Positions 29,161-38,655 of a DNA stretch of 64,000 nt are shown piece after piece. This DNA comes from Cytophagales bacterium (GTDB lineage Bacteria; Bacteroidota; Bacteroidia; Cytophagales; 172606-1). The number at the start of each line of letters is the position of its first letter. Position 1 is the stretch's first letter. Location of the stretch: contig JAUJMU010000001.1 in assembly GCA_030446715.1 (NCBI GenBank), positions 411,297 to 475,296 of the forward strand, written 5' to 3'. The position numbers and the translations under genes were made by a program. The notes under the pieces were generated by a model that did no database searches, was not told where the DNA came from, and saw only the letters and a program-made list of their open reading frames with translations.

Positions 29161-29613
29161 CTACTTCGTCAGCAGTTCCTTTACCAGCCCGGAGATGACT
29201 TTGTTGTCGGCCTGACCGGCCAGTTCTTTGGTGGCGGCACCCATTACTTTACCCATGTCGCCGGGACCAGCCGCACCGGTGCGGGCAATGATGTCCTGCA
29301 AACGGGTACGTACTTCCGCTTCCGATAATTGCCTGGGCAGGTACCGTTCGATGATGGCCAGTTCGGTCAGTTCATTTTCCGCAAGGTCCCCGCGGTTCTG
29401 GGTCTTATAAATTTCTGCCGACTCGCGGCGCTGCTTGGCAGCTTTGGTGAGCAGCTTCATCTCTTCATCCGCCGACAGGGTGCCGTTGTTGCCTTCTTTG
29501 GTTTCTTCCAGCAGGATGAGTGACTTTATTGCCCGCAACGCCCGGAGGGCATCTTTGTCCTTGCTGAGCATTGCCTGCTTGATATCGGCTTCAATCTGTG
29601 GTTTGAGGGCCAT
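29161..29613 (-). CDS. GatB/YqeY domain-containing protein
   Basis: 150 aa; YLPRQLSEAEVRTRLQDIIARTGA, GKVMGAATKELAGQADN. Confidence 0.88.
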   Translation of the reverse strand: MALKPQIEADIKQAMLSKDKDALRALRAIKSLILLEETKEGNNGTLSADEEMKLLTKAAKQRRESAEIYKTQNRGDLAENELTELAIIERYLPRQLSEAEVRTRLQDIIARTGAAGPGDMGKVMGAATKELAGQADNKVISGLVKELLTK

Positions 29614-29849
29614 AAGTAAAATAGTAATTTTAAATTATGAGTTTTAAATTTTTAATGAATCTATCATGCAAAATTGCGCGGTTGCATATTGATCCGGGCT
29701 TGAGAGCATGGGAACAGCTTCCGGATGTACGTTGTAAAATTAGGCTTTTAGGCTGAGAAGCGCTATTCCGGATTTTCGGGCACGTGCCGCGGGAAAATTC
29801 CCTGCGTATTTTTGCACCCCATCATCCCGTAGCCGGCATTCTGACTTCT

Positions 29850-31013
29850 ATGCATACGTCTCCTTCCGTTCCCGTGATCAAATCCAAACTGCCGCAGGTA
29901 GGTACCACCATATTTACCGTGATGTCGCGGCTGGCCGTCCAGCACAATGCCGTCAACCTCGGGCAGGGTTTTCCAGACTTTGCCCCCTCACCGGAACTGG
30001 TGAACCTTGTGACCAAAGCCATGCAATCGGGTCACAACCAGTACGCGCCAATGGAAGGCGTAGTAGCCCTGCGGGAACAGATTGCCGTCAAAACCCAAAA
30101 GCTGTACGGTTTTGCTCCCGATCCGGTGGAGGAGATTACCGTTACCTCCGGCGGCACCGAAGCGTTGTACGCGGTCATCAGCGCCGTGATCCGGCCGGGC
30201 GACGAAGCCATTGTGCTGGAGCCGTGTTACGATAGCTATATTCCGGCCATTGAACTGAACGGCGGCGTGGCCGTGCGGGTACCGCTTACGCCCGGCACCT
30301 ACGGACTCAACTGGGATTTACTGAAGCGAAGCATCAACAGCCGCACCCGGTTGCTGATGATCAACACGCCGCACAATCCGACGGGCACCATCCTGACGGC
30401 CGAAGACATGCGGCAACTGGCGGACCTGCTTCGTGATACGGATATTTTCCTGATCAGCGACGAGGTGTACGAGCACATTATTTTTGACGGAGAGCCGCAC
30501 TGGAGTGCCCTGCGGGAACCGGCACTGCGGGAAAGGGCTTTCGTGGTGTCGTCGTTCGGCAAAACCTACCACACCACCGGCTGGAAACTGGGCTACTGCG
30601 TGGCTCCGGCCGCCCTGACCAAAGAACTCCGCAAAGTACACCAGTACCTGACGTTTTCGTCCTTTACGCCGGTGCAGCACGCCCTGGCAGAATACCTCCA
30701 GAACCCGCAGCACTACCTCCAGCTACCCGTTTTTTACGCCGGGAAACGGGATTATTTCCTGAAGCTGATGGCACAAACCCGCTTCCGGATGCTGCCGTGC
30801 CGGGGCAGTTACTTTGCCCTTGCCTCCTACGTCCACTTGTCAGATGAGTCTGACTACGATTTTGCGGTGCGCCTGACCAAAGAAGCCAGCGTGGCATCTG
30901 TGCCGGTTTCCGTCTTCTACCGGGACCGCACCGACCATAAAATTCTCCGTTTCTGTTTCGCCAAAAAGGAAGAAACGCTGGAGAGGGCCGTTGAGCGGCT
31001 GGTGAAGGTTTAG
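29850..31013 (+). CDS. PLP-dependent aminotransferase (methionine aminotransferase-like)
   Basis: MHTSPSVPVIKSKLPQVGTTIFTVMSRLA; NLGQGFPDF; SSFGKTYHTTGWKLGY. Confidence 0.9.
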   Translation: MHTSPSVPVIKSKLPQVGTTIFTVMSRLAVQHNAVNLGQGFPDFAPSPELVNLVTKAMQSGHNQYAPMEGVVALREQIAVKTQKLYGFAPDPVEEITVTSGGTEALYAVISAVIRPGDEAIVLEPCYDSYIPAIELNGGVAVRVPLTPGTYGLNWDLLKRSINSRTRLLMINTPHNPTGTILTAEDMRQLADLLRDTDIFLISDEVYEHIIFDGEPHWSALREPALRERAFVVSSFGKTYHTTGWKLGYCVAPAALTKELRKVHQYLTFSSFTPVQHALAEYLQNPQHYLQLPVFYAGKRDYFLKLMAQTRFRMLPCRGSYFALASYVHLSDESDYDFAVRLTKEASVASVPVSVFYRDRTDHKILRFCFAKKEETLERAVERLVKV

Positions 31014-31054
31014 TTATTCGTTGCTGGTTGTTAGTTATTAGTGCTTCATGCTTC
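31013..31054. repeat. Heptad array GTTATTC GTTGCTG GTTGTTA GTTATTA GTGCTTC ATGCTTC
   Basis: Overlaps the aminotransferase stop codon. Confidence 0.65.
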
Positions 31055-31063
31055 GAATAACCC

Positions 31064-31581
31064 GCAGTCGCCCGGCTCCTGCCGGGTGACGACTATCTGG
31101 AGGGCCTCCGGCCCGGAGAATCCAGAAGGATACGTTTCCGGAGGCCTGATCAGTTATAGCAGGCGTCACAGCCTTTCGGACAAGTTATATTGTCTTCTAT
31201 ACTACGGTACATTTATACTACGGTACATTCCGGCAAAGGACCTCACCCCCCGGCCCCCTCTCCATGGAGAGGCGGAGCCACAGCGGCGTTTTTCTCCCCT
31301 CTCCCCAGGAGCTACGATCAGAACATTTTTCTGACCAACTGTAAATCAGATCGTTGTGACTCCCCTCTCCCATGGAGAGGGGTTGGGGGTGAGGTCCCTG
31401 AGGAGGCAGAAACTGGTACATGTACCCTGGTATGGCCGTCTTCTATAAACTTGTTTGTCTCAACTGCCGTTTTGCGTATTACTGCCGCTCCAGTATATTC
31501 TTAACAAATAGCAGGCAGTTGCGTGCTTCCGGGCCAGAGGCCCTCCGGATAATTGCCACCCGGCAGGAGCCAGGCGGCTGC
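31064..31581. repeat. Long imperfect inverted repeat (about 55-bp arms 31064-31118 / 31526-31581)
   Basis: gcagtcgcccggctcctgccgggtgacgactatctggagggcctccggcccggag vs near reverse complement. Confidence 0.8.
31198..31443. mobile_element. Diverged MITE related to the 41.65 kb element
   Basis: Two tandem tatactacggtacatt copies at 31198-31229; GC-rich inverted core cctcaccccccggcc...ggttgggggtgagg; degenerate right TIR acatgtaccctggtatg. Confidence 0.6.
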
Positions 31582-31622
31582 GCCTTTGCGCTTCTCCTTT
31601 GCGCCTTTGCGTGAAACTTTTA

Positions 31623-32987
31623 TTACGCATTCTCCACCTTCACCTCCCCCTTCACCCGTATCGAAGTGCCCTCCTGGCTGATGACGGTGACCGGGGTGCC
31701 GGAATCGACGTATTCGCCGCGGGTGGCGGCGTCGTAAAGGGTGCCGTCAATCATGACTTTGCCGCTGGGACGCAGCACCGTGTAGGCAGTGCCCGTTTTG
31801 CCGATCATCTTCTCAGTGATGTAGGTAGAGGTGTAGCCATTGGCACTCTCCTGGGTATGCTGCAGGGAAATTTTCTTGAACTGCTTTGAATTGATCAGTC
31901 GTGCACCGGTAAATACAAACAACACCAGCGAACCTACCATGCCAAGGCTCACTGCCACCAGGGCACTCCAGAGCTTGCCGGTAGCCACGCCCGAAAAGTC
32001 AAACCAGTCGTTGTCCAGCATGATCAGCACCAGGGAGCCGGATACCAGCACCATACCGGAAATACCGGCCACGCCAAAACCCGGAATCACGAACACTTCG
32101 GCGGCCAGCAGCAGCACCCCGATTACGAGGGCAATGATTTCCCAGTTGGCAGCAAGGCCGTTGAGGTAATACGGTACCAGGTACAGAATGAGGGCTACCA
32201 CTGCCGTAGCCAGCGGAAACCCGATGCCCGGCGTCTGCAACTCATAGTACAGCCCGCCCAGAATCAACAGAATCAGGATGCCGCTGATAAACGGGTTGAG
32301 CACGAAAGAAATAATGCGTTCGGTGAAGGAAAGCCCGTACCGGACCATTTCGTAATCCCGGATGTTGTTCTTTTCCAGGATTTCTTCAATGGAGTTTACC
32401 TGCCCTTCGCAGTAGCCGTGCCGGATGGCCTCAGAAGTAGTAAAGGTCAGCACATTACCGGCGGGAGAAATGCCTTCGATTTCGATGTCTTCGTCCACCA
32501 TGGCTTCGGCAATGCGCGGATCACGGCCATTCGCCTCGGCCGTAGACCGCATCATGGACCGCATATATGACTGATATTTGTCGGGAGCGGCTTCGCCCGT
32601 GCCGCCCGTCACTACGGTAGCCGCGCCGATATCAGCGCCAGCGGTCATGTAAATACTGTCGCAGGCAATGGCAATGAGCGCCCCGGCCGATGCAGCATTG
32701 CGGTTGACAAATACATACACCGGCCTGGGAAAGGCCAGCATCTTCATCCGGATGGCGTCGCCGTCGTTAACCGTGCCGCCATAGGTGTCCATATCCACCA
32801 CCACATAATCTGCCTCCGCCCGCTTTGCCTCGGCAAGGGCCAGCTCCACGTAACGGGTCATGCGCGGATCAATCTGATCCCGGATTTCGAGCACCAGAAC
32901 CTTTGGCTTGCCAGCTGGCTTCTGAGCCCATATGGCCACGGGCAGCAGAAAAATCAGTATCAGTAGGATTAAATGAAATCGTTTCAT
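31623..32987 (-). CDS. NfeD family ClpP-class membrane protease
   Basis: 454 aa; DTYGGTVNDGD; NRNAASAGALIAIACD; C-terminal NfeD OB-fold. Confidence 0.88.
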   Translation of the reverse strand: MKRFHLILLILIFLLPVAIWAQKPAGKPKVLVLEIRDQIDPRMTRYVELALAEAKRAEADYVVVDMDTYGGTVNDGDAIRMKMLAFPRPVYVFVNRNAASAGALIAIACDSIYMTAGADIGAATVVTGGTGEAAPDKYQSYMRSMMRSTAEANGRDPRIAEAMVDEDIEIEGISPAGNVLTFTTSEAIRHGYCEGQVNSIEEILEKNNIRDYEMVRYGLSFTERIISFVLNPFISGILILLILGGLYYELQTPGIGFPLATAVVALILYLVPYYLNGLAANWEIIALVIGVLLLAAEVFVIPGFGVAGISGMVLVSGSLVLIMLDNDWFDFSGVATGKLWSALVAVSLGMVGSLVLFVFTGARLINSKQFKKISLQHTQESANGYTSTYITEKMIGKTGTAYTVLRPSGKVMIDGTLYDAATRGEYVDSGTPVTVISQEGTSIRVKGEVKVENA

Positions 32988-33275
32988 AAAAGGCAGTACA
33001 AAGTCAGGCGTTACCGGCCATTACCGGCTCAGTAATATTTGCCTAAATATACGCAGCCGGACGCAATCTGTATCCCATCCCCCTATGCTCTTATGCCCGG
33101 TTAACCCGGTGTCGGCATGAGCTTCCCGTCTCTGCCCGACCTTCAGAGCACAATGCACCGGAACAAACAGAACCCCGTGAACTATTTGGGAGAAAATATC
33201 GTTTACAATATAAGAAAAGTGCAATAAAGCACACAGTTTTAAACAGTTGTTTCATTTTTTACCAACTCAGCCGCT

Positions 33276-33845
33276 ATGAGAAGATTAAGTAACCTGGTAG
33301 GGGTACTAGCGTTGGTTTGGCTCGCTGGCTGTACGCCTGCCGTGATGGTCAACCACGACTATGACCGTTCGGTAAATTTCCGGAAGTATTCAACTTACCG
33401 GATTGAGCCCGCCAGAGCCGACGAAAAGGATCCCGTACTGAACAGCCAGCTGAACCAGCAGCGGATAGAAGAGGCCCTGAAGGCCGAGTTAAAATCCCGT
33501 GGCTACACGAATACCGACCAAAATCCTGAACTGGTGGTCCGCTACTTCACCGACGTGCAGAACGTGCAGGAAACGCAGGGTGGCAACAATATGGGTTACT
33601 GGGGCTGGTGGGGCCGTCCGAATAATACCTACACCCGCAACTACCGTCAGGCCCGGCTTATTGTAAACATGGTAGATGCCGCCAGCAACAAGCTTGTATG
33701 GCAAGGTTGGGCGGAAGGTGAGGAGAATAAATCCCGCCGGCAAGACCGCGACGCGCCGGTCCGGATGCTGATCTCACGCATTATGGAGCAATATCCGCAC
33801 CGGGCCAGCTCATCCTACAATCAGGACGCTACCAGCCGGCGGTAA
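33276..33845 (+). CDS. DUF4136 domain lipoprotein
   Basis: 189 aa; lipobox WLAGCTP; DYDRSVNFRKYSTYRIEP. Confidence 0.85.
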   Translation: MRRLSNLVGVLALVWLAGCTPAVMVNHDYDRSVNFRKYSTYRIEPARADEKDPVLNSQLNQQRIEEALKAELKSRGYTNTDQNPELVVRYFTDVQNVQETQGGNNMGYWGWWGRPNNTYTRNYRQARLIVNMVDAASNKLVWQGWAEGEENKSRRQDRDAPVRMLISRIMEQYPHRASSSYNQDATSRR

Positions 33846-33861
33846 TTTTAGCAACTTTCAC

Positions 33862-33892
33862 AAAAAGGAGGCAGCCAGATGCTGCCTCCTTT
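33862..33892. terminator. Terminator downstream of DUF4136 gene
   Basis: aaaggaggcagc-cagat-gctgcctccttt. Confidence 0.75.
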
Positions 33893-33972
33893 ATTATTCA
33901 TAAATTTGTGATTTGTCAGAATAAGTTCTTTACTTACCTCATCGTGAGTTAAAGTGGTAGCCGACATAACCC

Positions 33973-34431
33973 GTGATGCCTGAAAACACTCGTCTTCCCG
34001 TAAGAGCAGGCATTACCCGCACCTGCATTACCGTCAGGATGAACGGGTATCTGACCTTTGCCCGGTCAGGGGTGAGCCTCGTATTATTGATTTCTTTTCT
34101 CATCTCTGTTTTTCTTCCTTCTCAATGCCAATATTCCGTACCCCGGGCCGGCGGTACAGACATTGCCATTGTCTTTCAGGAGCCAGACCCGGAGTCACTC
34201 CTTGCATACCTGCCGGGCTGTTGCCTGAATACCCGTCTGAGCATACCCGACCCAGAAGAAAGTGACCCGGAGCAAATCTCCAAAGTAGCCGAAGACTTTC
34301 TTCCTGATTCTCCCGGTGATCTCCTCGGCAGGGGTCGTTTGCTGATGCATGAAACAGCCCGCGCCTACATAAACGTGCAGTGGACATGCTATCCGCTGCA
34401 GCAATTCTCTCCTCCTCCCGAATTCCTTTGA
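33973..34431 (+). CDS. Hypothetical protein
   Basis: 152 aa; hydrophobic segment; no recognised family. Confidence 0.35.
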   Translation: MMPENTRLPVRAGITRTCITVRMNGYLTFARSGVSLVLLISFLISVFLPSQCQYSVPRAGGTDIAIVFQEPDPESLLAYLPGCCLNTRLSIPDPEESDPEQISKVAEDFLPDSPGDLLGRGRLLMHETARAYINVQWTCYPLQQFSPPPEFL

Positions 34432-34806
34432 TGCTACCTTTGTGCCGGGTCTGCATAAAATTTGCCGGACGATATTTTCAGGTAGATTCCTGAGTCAAAT
34501 AATTTAATTTTACTGGTTGTAAGCAAACAAATTCCTGATTGGCGGGTATATGCCTTATATACATTTACGCATCATGGCTAATCCGGGCTTTTTGCATTTT
34601 TTTGGGCAAAAACGGGTTCCCAGCGGGTCTGATGATCTTTTTCAGTAAAATTTGGTTTTGGCTATGAGTAGAAAAGTCCTGGCAGGCCCCTTTCGCAGGC
34701 GCGGTTGTACTATCATTTATATGCAGGTACACCGGTTAATAAAGTAACTTACAGAAGTTCAGAATCAGGCAACCTTCCAATACGTTACAATTAATTTAAA
34801 GAGAAT

Positions 34807-37152
34807 ATGACCTCCAAAAAAATCAAAGGATCTTTTGATCTGAGTTACATCCGCAATGACTTCCGGGGTGGCCTGGTAGCCTTTCTGGTAGCAGTTCCAT
34901 TGTGCCTTGGCATTGCGCTGGCTTCGGGAGCACCGCTGTTTTCGGGAATTATCGCCGGCATTGTGGGTGGTCTGGTCGTTGGCGCACTCAGTGGCTCTGC
35001 CCTCAGTATTGCCGGACCCGCCGCCGGCCTGACCGTAATTGTGCTCAATTCTATTGAAAAGCTCGGCCAGTTTGATATTTTCCTGCTGGCTGTCGCCATA
35101 GCCGGGGTAATGCAGGTTATTCTGGGGTTTATCCGGGCGGGTTCCGTTGGCCATTTTTTCCCTTCGGCTGTGATCAAGGGCATGTTGGCCGCTATTGGTC
35201 TTACCCTGATTCTGAAGCAGATTCCCCACGCAGTAGGCTATGATGCCGATGCAGAAGGTGAATTTGAGTTCCTGCAGCGTGACGGAGAGAATACCCTCTC
35301 AGAAATTGTCCGTGCTTTTTCCAATCCAAACACTACGGCTATCATTATTGCACTGGTTGCGGCGGCAATCATGCTGCTGTGGGACAGACCGGCCGTCAAG
35401 AAAAATGCCTGGCTGGGCACGCTTCCCGGACCGCTGGTGGTAGTGGTTTTCGGCATTGTGATGAATGAAATTTTCCGGCTGATCAATCCCGCAATGGCTT
35501 TGGGTGGCAATCACCTGGTGCAACTGCCCAGAGCAAGTGAAGTGGGAGGTTTTTTGAATCTCTTTACACTACCTGACTTCAGCCAGTTTGTCAATCCGCA
35601 GGTGTATATATCGGCAGCTACCATTGCCATGGTGGCCAGCCTCGAAACCCTGCTGAATGTGGAGGCAACCGATAAACTCGACCCGCTGAAACGCAATTCG
35701 CCCCCTAACCGCGAACTGAAGGCGCAGGGTGTGGGCAATATGGTGTCCGGCCTGATCGGCGGCCTGCCGGTAACGTCCGTCATTATACGCAGTTCGGTAA
35801 GTATCATGGCGGGTTCGGTCACCAAGATGGCGGCCATTATCCACGGCGTGCTGCTGGTCGTATGCGTACTGCTCATTCCGGGGCTGCTGAACAAGATTCC
35901 GCTGGCTTCGCTGGCGGCCATCCTGATCCTGACCGGTTACAAACTGGCCAAGATAAAGTTATTCAAGGATATGTACCGGCAGGGCTTTACGCAGTTTCTG
36001 CCCTTCGTGGTCACCATCATTGCCATTCTTTTCACTGATCTGCTGATTGGCATTGGTATTGGTCTGGTGGTAGGCATTTTCTTTATTCTCCGGGAAAATT
36101 ACCGGACCTCGCACGGCTTCCAGCGCGAATCGCACCAGGGTGGCGAGCTGATCCGGATCAACCTCAACGAACACGTATCTTTTCTGAATAAGGGCGCGAT
36201 TATTAAAATTCTGGAGAACCTGCCGGAAAATACAACTGTGGAAATTGACGGAACCCATTCCCAGTTCATTGACCACGATATTTTGGAGTTAATCCAAGAC
36301 TTCCGGGATACGGCCCGTCGCCGCAACATCCGGATGAATTTCCTCCGGAAAGGAGAGGAGGAATTGCTTACTCCCCCTGCTGAGGCCACCCAACCAACGG
36401 GGCGCAGCCAGCAGACGCAGTTTGAAGAGTATAACCGCCTGTTTGTGAATAACCGGAAGTGGGTGGAAGAAAGGCTGCATGCTGACCCGAATTATTTTAA
36501 CAATATGGCTATGGGTCAGAGCCCCAAGTTTCTGATGATTGGTTGCTCCGACAGCCGGGTTCCGGTAAGCGAAATCACCGGTACGGCCCCGGGCGAAGTA
36601 TTCGTGCACCGCAACGTAGCCAACATGGTGGTTTCTACGGACCTCAATCTCCTGTCGGTGCTGCAGTACGCCGTGGAGGTGCTGAAAGTGGAACACGTCA
36701 TTGTATGCGGCCACTACGGTTGCGGTGGTGTAAAAGCCGCCATGCAGGACAAAGACCTCGGCCTGATCAATAAGTGGCTGCGCAACATCAAGGACGTGAT
36801 CCGCCTGCACCGGAGTGAACTCAACGAAATCGGAAATGAGGACCAGCGTTTCAAGCGCCTGGTGGAACTGAACGTGATCGAGCAGGTATATAATCTTCAC
36901 AAAACTTCCATCATTCAGAAAGCCTACCAGCGGGATGCCAGCATCCACGTACACGGCTGGGTATACGACATCCGCGAAGGGCTTATCAAAGACCTGAAGG
37001 TGGATGTGCAGAAAACTTTCGAAGAGTACGGCGAAATTTACCGGTACTTCATTGCTCCGGGCAAAGAGCCTAAAAAGGAAGTGGTCAAGAAAATTGTGCT
37101 GACTGTACCGGAAGGCGGAGAATCGGAATACAACGACAAACTTCGCCGCTGA
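34807..37152 (+). CDS. SulP family anion transporter fused to beta-carbonic anhydrase
   Basis: 781 aa; SulP core, STAS-like region, then FLMIGCSDSRVP ... VCGHYGCGGV with all zinc ligands. Confidence 0.93.
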   Translation: MTSKKIKGSFDLSYIRNDFRGGLVAFLVAVPLCLGIALASGAPLFSGIIAGIVGGLVVGALSGSALSIAGPAAGLTVIVLNSIEKLGQFDIFLLAVAIAGVMQVILGFIRAGSVGHFFPSAVIKGMLAAIGLTLILKQIPHAVGYDADAEGEFEFLQRDGENTLSEIVRAFSNPNTTAIIIALVAAAIMLLWDRPAVKKNAWLGTLPGPLVVVVFGIVMNEIFRLINPAMALGGNHLVQLPRASEVGGFLNLFTLPDFSQFVNPQVYISAATIAMVASLETLLNVEATDKLDPLKRNSPPNRELKAQGVGNMVSGLIGGLPVTSVIIRSSVSIMAGSVTKMAAIIHGVLLVVCVLLIPGLLNKIPLASLAAILILTGYKLAKIKLFKDMYRQGFTQFLPFVVTIIAILFTDLLIGIGIGLVVGIFFILRENYRTSHGFQRESHQGGELIRINLNEHVSFLNKGAIIKILENLPENTTVEIDGTHSQFIDHDILELIQDFRDTARRRNIRMNFLRKGEEELLTPPAEATQPTGRSQQTQFEEYNRLFVNNRKWVEERLHADPNYFNNMAMGQSPKFLMIGCSDSRVPVSEITGTAPGEVFVHRNVANMVVSTDLNLLSVLQYAVEVLKVEHVIVCGHYGCGGVKAAMQDKDLGLINKWLRNIKDVIRLHRSELNEIGNEDQRFKRLVELNVIEQVYNLHKTSIIQKAYQRDASIHVHGWVYDIREGLIKDLKVDVQKTFEEYGEIYRYFIAPGKEPKKEVVKKIVLTVPEGGESEYNDKLRR

Positions 37153-37186
37153 AAAGGCATAACCTCCCTTTTATCTGTATCCACGA

Positions 37187-37218
37187 AACTGCCCGGCCAT
37201 AAGGTCGGGCAGTTTTTT
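37187..37218 (+). terminator. Terminator of SulP gene
   Basis: aactgcccggcc-ataa-ggtcgggcagttttttt. Confidence 0.8.
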
Positions 37219-37872
37219 AGCAACCGGCCCGGTAACCGCAGCAATGTATAGCCTTATTCTATCCAATCGTCTCTCCGAAAAGTTCTACCTTTGCAGGGTT
37301 AATTTTCTTGCCATGCCAGCTCAAACCACTGTTTATAAACCAAAGAATGCCATCCGCATCGTAACGGCCGCCTCTCTGTTCGACGGTCACGACGCGGCCA
37401 TTAACCTGATGCGCCGCATCCTGCAATCCAGCGGGGCCGAAGTGATTCACCTCGGCCACAACCGCTCCGTGGCCGAAATCGTGGATTGCGCCATTCAGGA
37501 AGACGCCCAGGCGGTGGCCGTTACCAGCTACCAGGGCGGCCACGTGGAGTATTTCAAGTACATGCACGACCTGCTGAAGGAACGCGGTGCCGGCCACATC
37601 CGGATATTCGGCGGCGGTGGCGGCACCATTTTGCCCGTCGAAATTGAAGAGCTGCACGCTTACGGCATTACCCGGCTCTACTCACCCGACGACGGCCGGT
37701 CGATGGGCCTGCAGGGCATGATCAACGACCTGCTCCAACGCTGCGACTTCCCGACCATTACCTCCCTCAACGGGCAAGCCAAGGCATTGCCGCAGAAAGA
37801 CCCTAAAGCCATCGGCTCATTGATTACCCTGGCCGAAAACCAGCCCGAAGAATTTCAGAAAATAAGGAATAG

Positions 37873-37948
37873 CCTCACCCCCGGCCCTCTCCCGGGGAAA
37901 GGGGTGATAGCGACTCCCCTCTCCCCGGGAGAGGGGCCGGGGGTGAGG
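37873..37948. repeat. GC-rich palindromic repeat inserted in icmF linker
   Basis: cctcacccccggccctctcccgggg ... ccccgggagaggggccgggggtgagg. Confidence 0.88.
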
Positions 37949-38574
37949 TTCCTGTCCTCGGCATTACCGGTACTGGTGGCTCGGGCAAATCATCGCTGGT
38001 GGATGAACTGGTGCGCCGTTACCTGCTGCATTTTCCGGACAAAACCATCGCCATTATTTCCGTAGACCCTTCCAAGCGGAAAACCGGCGGCGCCCTGCTT
38101 GGAGACCGCATCCGGATGAATTCCATTCACAATCCGCGGGTATATATGCGTTCACTGGCTACCCGACAGAGCAATCTGGCCCTGAGCCGCCACGTGCAGG
38201 AGAGCATCGACATCTGCAAAGCCGCCGGCTACGACCTCATCATCGTGGAAACCTCGGGCATCGGGCAATCGGATACGGAAATCACCGAACATTCGGACGT
38301 GTCACTGTACGTAATGACCAGCGAATACGGCGCGGCTACCCAGCTGGAGAAGATAGACATGCTCGACTTTGCTGACCTGATCGCCATCAACAAGTTTGAT
38401 AAGCCCGGTTCGCTGGATGCCATGCGCGACGTGAAGAAGCAATACCGCCGCAACCACCAGCTCTGGGAGGCGGCCGAGGACGATCTGCCCGTGTACGGAA
38501 CCGTTGCCAGCCAGTTCAACGACGCCGGCATGAACACGCTGTTCCGGAAGGTGATGGAGAAAATCGCGTATAAA

Positions 38575-38655
38575 ATGGACAATGGGCAATGGACAATTGA
38601 AAATATCGGGCAGTCCCTTTCCGGCAACGGGCAACGGGCAACGAACAACCAAAGC
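38575..38655. repeat. Heptad arrays inside icmF coding sequence
   Basis: ATGGACA ATGGGCA ATGGACA ATTGAAA ... CCGGCAA CGGGCAA CGGGCAA CGAACAA CCAAAGC, translated in frame. Confidence 0.7.

Noticed and set aside
31240-31400. Possible CRISPR array from repeated CCTCACCCC/GGGGTGAGG blocks
   Set aside because: Blocks are inverted arms of palindromes, not regularly spaced direct repeats with spacers
31041-31504. Small ORFs over 31.0-31.5 kb
   Set aside because: Translations of nested repeat elements, not coding
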